From the NCBI RefSeq assembly GCF_042653925.1, contig NZ_JBHSFQ010000012.1:62001-126000 (forward strand): a DNA stretch of 64,000 nucleotides, in the 5' to 3' direction. The position numbers were made by a program, and so were the translations under genes. Below the pieces are notes generated by a model, which saw only the letters and a program-made list of their open reading frames with translations, was not told the DNA's origin and searched no databases. This DNA comes from Nocardiopsis_B mangrovi (lineage in GTDB: Bacteria > Actinomycetota > Actinomycetes > Streptosporangiales > Streptosporangiaceae). This document shows positions 58,295 to 64,000 of the stretch, in pieces (position 1 is the first letter of the stretch; each line of letters starts with the position of its first letter).

Positions 58295-60367
58295 TCAGCC
58301 CACGAACCGGTCGGCCGTGAGCGGCAGGTCGCGTACCCGCACCCCCGTGGCGTGGTAGGCGGCGTTGGCGATGGCCGCCGCCGCGCCCACGATGCCGATC
58401 TCGCCGATCCCCTTGGACCCCATGGGGTTGACGTGCGGGTCCTCCTCATCCACCCACACCGCCTCGATCGCCCCGATGTCGGCGTTGGCGGCGATGTGGT
58501 ACTCGGCGAAGTCCTGGTTGACGATGTGCCCGAACCGCGGGTCGCGCACCCCCTGCTCGTGCAGCGCCATCGACACCCCCATCGACATACCGCCGATGAA
58601 CTGGGAGCGCGCCGTGCGCGCGTTGATGATGCGCCCCGCGGCGAACACGCCCAGCATGCGCGGCACCCGCACCTCCCCCGTGGTCCCGTTCACCCGGACC
58701 TCCGCGAACTGGGCCCCGAACGCGTGCATCGCGTACTGCTCCCGGGCGGTGTTCTCCCGGACCTCGCCCCGCGCCTCGTCGCCCTCGGCCGGGTCCGTGC
58801 CGTGCTGGTCGCGAAACGCCTTGGCGGCCTCCACGATCGCGGTCCCCCAGCAGGTGGTTCCCGAGGAGCCTCCGGCGACCGACGCCCACGGCAGCGAGGA
58901 GTCGCCGATGTGCAGGTCGACCCGGCCCACGGGAACCCGCAGCGCGTCGGCCGCGATCTGGGTCAGCGCCGTCCACGCCCCCGTCCCCAGGTCGACCGCG
59001 CCGATCAGGACCCGGTAGCGCCCGTCGGCGCCGAACCGCACCACCGCCGCCGACCCGGGGAACCCGATCACCGGGTAGATCGAGCCGGCCACCCCGACGC
59101 CGACCTGCCAGCCGCCCTCGCGGCGGCTGGCCGGCAGCGGATCGCGGTCGGCCCAGCCGAACCGCCGCGCCCCCTCGCGCAGGCAGGCGGCCAGGTTGCG
59201 GGAGGAGAACGGCTTGCCGGAGTCGGGGTCGACGGCGGTGTCGTTGCGGATCCGGAACTCCACGGGGTCGATCCCGCAGGTCTCGGCCAGCTCGTCGATG
59301 GCCGACTCCAGCGCGTACATCCCCGGGCACTCCCCTGGTGCCCGCATCCACGAGGTCACCGGCACGTCGAGCGCGGCCATCCGCTGCGCCAGGCGCCGGT
59401 TGGCCGCCGGGTACATGTTGCGCACCGGGGTGGTGCACTGCTCCACGAACTCCTTGACCCGCGAGGACTGCTCCCACGCCTCGTGGTCGATGACGGTGAT
59501 GCGCCCGTCGGCCCCCGCGGCCAGCCGCAGCCGCTGAAGGGTCGGGGTCCGGTACCCGGCCAGGGCGAACATGTGCCGCCGGGTGAGCGCGAGCTTCACC
59601 GGCCGGCCCGGGACCGCGCGCGCCGCCAGCACCGCCAGCACCAGGTGGGCGTGCACCGTCCCCTTCGACCCGAATCCGCCGCCCACGTGCGGCGCCATCA
59701 CCCGCACCCGTTCGAGGTCCAGCCCGAACAGCTGCGCCAGGGTCTCCCGCACCGCGTGTACCGACTGCGTGGACTCGTAGACGGTGAGCCCGTCGCCCTC
59801 CCACACCGCGACGGTGGTCAGCGGCTCCATGGGGTTGTTGTACTCCGGCGGCGTGGTGTAGGTCGCGTCGATGGTGAAGGGCGCCGACGCGAAGGCGCCG
59901 TCCACGTCGCCGCGCACGTCGTCCTCGCCCGGGTCCGGGATGGGCGGCGGCCCGCCGCCCCCCTCCCGCAGCTCCACCTCGTGCGGCCACTCCTCGTAGG
60001 CGACCTCGATGAGTCCGGCCGCCTGCCGGGCGGCCTCCGGGGTCTCGGCGACCACCGCGCCGATCAGCTGGCCGCGGAACGCGATCTCGTCGCCCTGGAG
60101 CACGTCCAGCTCGCCGTCGCCGATGTCGGCCGTGCGCACGGCCGTGGCCGCCGTGACCACCGCGAGGACGCCCTCGACGTTCTCGGCCGCCCCGGTCTCC
60201 ACGGCGACCACGCGCCCGCGCGTGATCGCCGACAGCACCGGGGCGACGTAGGCGGGGTGCTCCACCGGCTGGTCATAGGCGTAGGTGGCGGCCCCGGTGA
60301 CCTTCGCCCGGCCGTCCAGCCGCTCGATGCCCGCCCCCACCGCGCGGGTGCGCAAGAGCCCGATCAT
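58295..60367 (-). CDS. paoC: Molybdenum aldehyde oxidoreductase, large (Mo-binding) subunit, PaoC-like
   Basis: This 690-aa xanthine-oxidase-family subunit binds the molybdopterin cofactor. Markers are RLDGRAKVTGAATYAYD, VMAPHVGGGFGSKG, SSGTTCWG, GVFAAGRIIN, SQFIGGMSMGVSMALHEQG, and the catalytic glutamate in MGSKGIGEIGIVGAAAAIANA. The size matches the PaoC/YagR branch, which oxidises aromatic aldehydes, rather than true xanthine dehydrogenase. The start ATG overlaps the paoB stop in ATGA. It needs a molybdopterin-cytosine maturation factor (PaoD/XdhC type) not seen in this window. Confidence 0.92.
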   Translation of the reverse strand: MIGLLRTRAVGAGIERLDGRAKVTGAATYAYDQPVEHPAYVAPVLSAITRGRVVAVETGAAENVEGVLAVVTAATAVRTADIGDGELDVLQGDEIAFRGQLIGAVVAETPEAARQAAGLIEVAYEEWPHEVELREGGGGPPPIPDPGEDDVRGDVDGAFASAPFTIDATYTTPPEYNNPMEPLTTVAVWEGDGLTVYESTQSVHAVRETLAQLFGLDLERVRVMAPHVGGGFGSKGTVHAHLVLAVLAARAVPGRPVKLALTRRHMFALAGYRTPTLQRLRLAAGADGRITVIDHEAWEQSSRVKEFVEQCTTPVRNMYPAANRRLAQRMAALDVPVTSWMRAPGECPGMYALESAIDELAETCGIDPVEFRIRNDTAVDPDSGKPFSSRNLAACLREGARRFGWADRDPLPASRREGGWQVGVGVAGSIYPVIGFPGSAAVVRFGADGRYRVLIGAVDLGTGAWTALTQIAADALRVPVGRVDLHIGDSSLPWASVAGGSSGTTCWGTAIVEAAKAFRDQHGTDPAEGDEARGEVRENTAREQYAMHAFGAQFAEVRVNGTTGEVRVPRMLGVFAAGRIINARTARSQFIGGMSMGVSMALHEQGVRDPRFGHIVNQDFAEYHIAANADIGAIEAVWVDEEDPHVNPMGSKGIGEIGIVGAAAAIANAAYHATGVRVRDLPLTADRFVG

Positions 60368-61353
60368 CGCTCCTCCTCTGCGGCGAGGTCGCTCAGCAGC
60401 TCGGTCACCGTGTTGCACAGCATCGGCAGCTTGAACTCGTTGTCGGCCAGCGTGCGCGCCGACGCCAGCTCGATGTCGGCGGCCCGGCGGAACTCCGCCG
60501 CGGTCGCCGGCGCGCCGACCAGCGCGTCCTCGGCGCGGAAGGCCCGCCACGGCTTGTGGGCGACGCCGCCCAGCGCGAGCCGGACGGCGGCCACCCGCCC
60601 CTCTTCCACCCGCAGCACCGCCGCCGCCGATACCAGGGCGAACGCGAACGACGCCCGGTCGCGCACCTTGCGGTAGCCCGACCTGGCGCCCGGGATCGGC
60701 TCGGGCAGCTCGACCGCCGTGATCAGCTCCCCGTGGCGCAGTACGGTGTCGCGCTCCGGCTCAGCGCCCGGCAGCCGGTGCAGCTCCACCAGCGGGATCC
60801 ACCGCTCGCCCTCGGGCCCCAGCACGATCACCATCGCGTCCAGGGCGGCCAGGGCGACCGCCATGTCGGAGGGGTGGGTCGCCACGCACGACTCCGACGC
60901 CCCCAGGATGGCGTGGTGGCGGGTGTACCCGCCGATGGCCGAGCAGCCGGAGCCGGGCTCGCGCTTGTTGCAGGGCGTGCTGGTGTCCTGGTAGTAGACG
61001 CAGCGCGTCCGCTGCATCAGGTTGCCCGCGGTGGTCGCGAGGTTGCGGAGCTGCCCCGAGGCGCCCGCCAGCAGCGCCTCGGAGAGCACCGGGTACTCGG
61101 CGCGGATGCCGGGGTCGGCGGCGAGGTCGCTGTTGCGCACCGTCGCGCCGATGCGCATGCCGCCCCGGGGCAGCGGCTGCACCCGGTCCAGCGGCAGCCC
61201 GCTGACGTCCACCAGCAGCTCAGGGGCTGTCACCCCGAGCTTCATCCGGTCGACGAGGTTGGTCCCGCCGCCCAGGAACTCCGCTCCGGGGCGGCCGGCC
61301 ACGGCGGCGACGGCGCCCGTGACGTCGGCGGCGCGCCGGTAGTCGAAGGGCAT
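60364..61353 (-). CDS. paoB: Aldehyde oxidoreductase FAD subunit, PaoB-like
   Basis: This 329-aa flavin subunit has the FAD motif FLGGGTNLVDRMKLG, IGATVRNSDLA and LRNLATTAGNLMQRTRC. A Cys-rich insert (CVYYQDTSTPCNKREPGSGC ... SESCVATHPSD) matches the extra 4Fe-4S-binding loop of the PaoB/YagS branch. The start at 61353 overlaps the paoA stop by one base (TGATG). It passes electrons from molybdenum and FeS sites to the acceptor. Confidence 0.92.
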   Translation of the reverse strand: MPFDYRRAADVTGAVAAVAGRPGAEFLGGGTNLVDRMKLGVTAPELLVDVSGLPLDRVQPLPRGGMRIGATVRNSDLAADPGIRAEYPVLSEALLAGASGQLRNLATTAGNLMQRTRCVYYQDTSTPCNKREPGSGCSAIGGYTRHHAILGASESCVATHPSDMAVALAALDAMVIVLGPEGERWIPLVELHRLPGAEPERDTVLRHGELITAVELPEPIPGARSGYRKVRDRASFAFALVSAAAVLRVEEGRVAAVRLALGGVAHKPWRAFRAEDALVGAPATAAEFRRAADIELASARTLADNEFKLPMLCNTVTELLSDLAAEEER

Positions 61354-61856
61354 CACTTCGCCACCTGCTCGATCGCGTCGACGATGTTGGTGTAGGCCCC
61401 GCACCGGCAGAGGTTGCCGCTCATTCGCTCACTGATCTCGGCGCGCCCGGCCTGGACGGGCGCGGTGAGGTCCCTGGTGGCGTGGCTGGGCCAGCCCCGC
61501 TCCAGCTCGTCCAGCACGCCCACGGCCGAGCAGATCTGGCCCGGCGTGCAGAATCCGCACTGGAACCCGTCGTGGTCCAGGAACGCCTGCTGCACCGGGT
61601 GGAGCCGGCCGCCGTCGGCCAGCCCCGCGGCGGTCGTGACCTCCGCGCCGTCGTGGGAGACGGCGAAGGTGAGGCAGCTGACGATACGGCGGCCCTCCAG
61701 CAGTACCGTGCACGAGCCGCACTGGCCGTGGTCGCACCCCTTCTTGGGGGCGACCACGCCGAGCCGGTCGCGCAGCGCGTCCAGCAGCGTGGTGCGCGTG
61801 TCCACGCGCACCGGACGGTCCTCGCCGTCCACCCGCAGCGTGATGTCGACCTCCAT
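61353..61856 (-). CDS. paoA: Aldehyde oxidoreductase 2Fe-2S subunit, PaoA-like
   Basis: This 167-aa iron-sulfur subunit has the plant-ferredoxin-type cluster (KKGCDHGQCGSCTVLLEG...C) and the second cluster (QCGFCTPGQICS ... GNLCRCGAYTNI). Unlike E. coli PaoA it starts directly with the ferredoxin domain and has no twin-arginine signal, so the enzyme is probably cytoplasmic. It is the first gene of the tightly overlapping paoABC operon. Confidence 0.94.
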   Translation of the reverse strand: MEVDITLRVDGEDRPVRVDTRTTLLDALRDRLGVVAPKKGCDHGQCGSCTVLLEGRRIVSCLTFAVSHDGAEVTTAAGLADGGRLHPVQQAFLDHDGFQCGFCTPGQICSAVGVLDELERGWPSHATRDLTAPVQAGRAEISERMSGNLCRCGAYTNIVDAIEQVAK

Positions 61857-61980
61857 CGCCTCGCACCCCCTGGAGCCGCAGTCATGGTCCGGGCAACCAC
61901 TGACCCGGCGCCGCGCGGCTAAACCCGGTCGCGGCGGCGCCGGGACCGTGCGTGCGGGGCCGCGGGCGGGCTGCCGGCGG

Positions 61981-62439
61981 TCACCCGCCCCCGGCGACCG
62001 CCGCGCCGGCGACCTCTCTGATCCGGGCGCGCAACCAGGCGACCTGCCCCGATGTCTCGGCGCGGCACCGGGCCACCACCTCCGCCAGCTCGGCGTCGCC
62101 CGCCGCCTGTGCGGCGCGGTCGGCGATGGTCCAGGAGATCTCGCAGTCGGCGGCGAGCAGGTAGAGGGCGTGCAGGTCCCGCAGCAGGCCGATCCCGCCG
62201 CCGTGCGGGCCGGCGAAGGCCGCCGCCCCGGCGTGCTCCACGCCGCCGGAGGCGTCCCGCAGGTGCCGGCGGGCGAACGCGTCGATGCTGCGGGCGTGGT
62301 CGTCGCACTCCCGGGCCATGCGCGCGCAGACGTGGGCGACGCCGGCGTCGGCGGGATGGTGGCGGCCCACCGCCACCAGCGCCTTGCCCAGCCCCGTCTC
62401 GATCCGCGAGAGAACGGCCAGATAGTGGTCGAGGTACAC
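61981..62439 (-). CDS. Small helical protein of unknown function, upstream of paoA
   Basis: This 152-aa protein is almost entirely helical (YLDHYLAVLSRIETGLGKALVAVGRHH, GLLRDLHALYLLAADCEISWTIADRAAQA, ELAEVVARCRAETSGQVAWLRARIREVAG), with His, Glu and Asp spaced like a ferritin- or hemerythrin-type bundle, although no firm metal motif is seen. GTG 62439 sits 7 nt after GGGGAGG; GTG 62445 is an alternative. I do not recognise the family. It lies 124 bp before paoA on the same strand and may be co-regulated. Confidence 0.65.
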   Translation of the reverse strand: MYLDHYLAVLSRIETGLGKALVAVGRHHPADAGVAHVCARMARECDDHARSIDAFARRHLRDASGGVEHAGAAAFAGPHGGGIGLLRDLHALYLLAADCEISWTIADRAAQAAGDAELAEVVARCRAETSGQVAWLRARIREVAGAAVAGGG

Positions 62440-62661
62440 GCTCACCCCTCCCCCCGGCCGGGCGTGCGCGGCCGCCGGCACGCCCGCGCCGCGCGGGGGC
62501 GCGCGCCGGGCCGGCGCCCCGCGCCGTGGAGCGGGGCATCCGGGCCGGCGCGGGGCCGCGGCGGATCGGGCGGCGGATGGACGTCCATACCGCCACCGCT
62601 GCCCCGCGGCGCGGCGGTCCATGCGCGCCGGCTCACGGCGGCGGACCGCACCCGCTTCCCC

Positions 62662-62699
62662 GCCCGCCCGCGCGGCGGCGGGCCGCCGCGCGGGCGGGC
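62662..62699 (-). terminator. Terminator of the aldehyde dehydrogenase gene
   Basis: An 18-bp inverted repeat (62662-62679 with 62682-62699), effectively a 17-bp stem with a 4-nt loop, lies 16 bp beyond the stop codon. Confidence 0.8.
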
Positions 62700-62715
62700 T
62701 GTCAGCGCGCGCGGG

Positions 62716-64000
62716 TCACAGGAAGTTCACACCCTGGGCCAAAGGGAGCTCGCCCGAGTGGTTGACCGTGTTGGTGGCGCGGCGCATATAGGCGCGCCAC
62801 GCGTCCGAGCCCGACTCGCGTCCGCCCCCGGTCTCCTTCTCGCCGCCGAAGGCGCCGCCGATCTCCGCACCCGAGGTGCCGATGTTGACGTTCGCGATGC
62901 CGCAGTCGGCTCCGTCGGCCGCCAGGAACCGCTCGGCCTCGCGCTGGTCCTGGGTGAACACCGAGCCCGACAGCCCCTGCGGCACTCCGTTGTGCAGCGC
63001 CACCGCCTCGTCGAAGTCCCGGTAGGTCAGCACGTAGAGGATCGGCGCGAAGGTCTCGTCCCGCACGATGTCGGTCTGCGCGGGCATCCGCACCACCGCG
63101 GGCTCCACGTAGTACGCGTCGGGGGCCTCCTTCTCCAGGCACCTGGCGCCGCCGGCGAGCACGGTGCCGCCGTCGGCGGCGGCCCGGTCGAGGGCCGCGC
63201 GCATCGCGTCGTAGGCGCCCTCGCCGATCAGCGGGCCCACCAGGGTCGCGTCGTCGAAGGGGTCGCCGATGCGCTCGGCGAGCCGCCCGTAGGCCGCCAC
63301 GACCCGGTCCAGGAAGGCGTCGGCGACGTCCTCGTGGACGATCAGCCGCCGCTGGGTGGTGCACCGCTGCCCGGCCGTGCCCGCCGCCCCGAACACCACC
63401 CCGCGGGTGGCGAGGTCCAGATCGGCCGAGGGCGCCACGACAGCGGCGTTGTTGCCGCCGAGTTCCAGCAGGCAGCGCCCGAACCGGGCCGCCACACGGG
63501 GCGCGACCTCGCGTCCCATGCGCACCGACCCCGTGGCGCTGACCAGCGCCACCCGGGGGTCGTCGGCCAGTGCCGCGCCGGTCTCGCGCCCGCCCGGCAC
63601 CAGGCGGTGGACGTCGGCCGGGGCCCCGGTGTCGGCGGCGGCCCGCGCCAGCAGCGCGTGGCAGGCCAGCGCGGTCATCGGGGCCGCCTCAGACGGCTTC
63701 CACACCACGGTGTCGCCGCACACCAGCGCGATCGCGGTGTTCCACGACCACACCGCCACCGGGAAGTTGAACGCCGTGACGACGCCGACCACGCCCAGCG
63801 GATGCCAGGTCTCCATCAACCGGTGCCCCGGGCGCTCCGAGGGCATGGTCCGCCCGTAGAGCTGGCGGGACAGCCCCACCGCGAAGTCGCAGACGTCGAT
63901 CATCTCCTGCACCTCGCCCAGCGCCTCGGAGCGGATCTTGCCCGCCTCGATGGTCACCAGGTCGGCCAGGTCCGACTTGTGCGCGCGCAGCAGCTCGCCG
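62716..64000 (-). CDS. Aldehyde dehydrogenase, ALDH7/aminoadipate-semialdehyde type (5' end outside window)
   Basis: The reading frame is open to the right edge, so the N-terminus is missing. It is an NAD-dependent aldehyde dehydrogenase: HPLGVVGVVTAFNFPVAVWSWN, WKPSEAAPMTALA, LLELGGNNAAVV (catalytic Glu), GTAGQRCTTQRRLIVH (catalytic Cys) and RDETFAPILYVL. NVNIGTSGAEIGGAFGGEKETGGGRESGSDAWRAYMRRATNTVN at the C-terminus is typical of ALDH7A1/AmaB/Pcd enzymes, which oxidise aminoadipate semialdehyde (piperideine-6-carboxylate) in lysine catabolism. The neighbouring molybdenum aldehyde oxidoreductase may be coincidental. Confidence 0.92.
   Translation of the reverse strand, partial: GELLRAHKSDLADLVTIEAGKIRSEALGEVQEMIDVCDFAVGLSRQLYGRTMPSERPGHRLMETWHPLGVVGVVTAFNFPVAVWSWNTAIALVCGDTVVWKPSEAAPMTALACHALLARAAADTGAPADVHRLVPGGRETGAALADDPRVALVSATGSVRMGREVAPRVAARFGRCLLELGGNNAAVVAPSADLDLATRGVVFGAAGTAGQRCTTQRRLIVHEDVADAFLDRVVAAYGRLAERIGDPFDDATLVGPLIGEGAYDAMRAALDRAAADGGTVLAGGARCLEKEAPDAYYVEPAVVRMPAQTDIVRDETFAPILYVLTYRDFDEAVALHNGVPQGLSGSVFTQDQREAERFLAADGADCGIANVNIGTSGAEIGGAFGGEKETGGGRESGSDAWRAYMRRATNTVNHSGELPLAQGVNFL

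Noticed and set aside
1..64000. CRISPR arrays, tRNA, rRNA, prophage or transposon
   Set aside because: I looked for regularly spaced repeats, cloverleaf-like stems, integrase or transposase motifs and saw none. Covariance-model searches could still reveal small RNAs.

Overview
This is a high-GC, gene-dense window of chromosomal type from a filamentous actinomycete. The evidence is the strong G/C bias at third codon positions, a bifunctional geosmin synthase, a SAV2177-type methyltransferase, an XRE/DUF5753 + DUF397 pair, an F420-type Ddn oxidoreductase, an AA10 LPMO, an Erm methyltransferase and a SNF2 + SWIM pair. A Nocardiopsis/Streptosporangiales-like host would fit, but the genus cannot be fixed from sequence alone. 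I saw no rRNA, tRNA, CRISPR array, insertion sequence or replication origin. Many genes end in perfect GC-rich hairpins without a U-tract, as is usual in these genomes.

Layout. 1-9.6 kb: a PhyH-type dioxygenase, a NarL-family two-component pair, an acyl-CoA-synthetase-like protein whose ATP-handling motifs are degenerate, a Bcr/CflA-type drug efflux pump, and a HipA-like kinase/DUF3037 pair divergent from a nucleotidyltransferase. 9.6-17.5 kb: an 84-nt hairpin element, a small-molecule methyltransferase, an erm resistance gene with a leaderless leader ORF and attenuator-like hairpin, a translationally coupled SNF2 helicase/SWIM pair, and a SAV2177-family methyltransferase. 17.5-21.3 kb: ACT protein, GNAT, cold-shock protein, secreted LPMO and secreted HNH nuclease. 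21.3-25.6 kb: a MarR regulator facing a hemerythrin-domain protein and an F420-type oxidoreductase, then an arsenic island (arsR-acr3-arsC, divergent from arsI).

25.9-36.9 kb: a LysE exporter and a lipid/polyketide locus transcribed leftwards: free ACP, a 2543-aa KS-AT-DH-ER-KR-ACP synthase, and a fatty acyl-AMP ligase. The likely logic is that the ligase activates a fatty acid and loads it on an ACP, and the fully reducing synthase then extends it. Three repetitive insertions interrupt the synthase. 37.4-43.9 kb: AIM24 and HhH proteins, an HxlR regulator, then an aromatic (homogentisate) operon, MBL hydrolase-flavin monooxygenase-hmgA, facing a MarR regulator across a perfect palindrome. 44.1-49.9 kb: geosmin synthase, sulfotransferase, LysR and an aldo/keto reductase.

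50-54.3 kb: a probable malonate-use cluster (MatC transporter, fused AccD/AccA-like carboxyltransferase, type III CoA-transferase). A near-identical 15-bp site lies upstream of both matC and the carboxyltransferase gene. 54.6-58.3 kb: DUF397/XRE pair, TetR, GNAT and GntR regulators. 58.3-64 kb: a PaoABC-like molybdenum aldehyde oxidoreductase operon, a small helical protein, and an aldehyde dehydrogenase that runs off the right edge.
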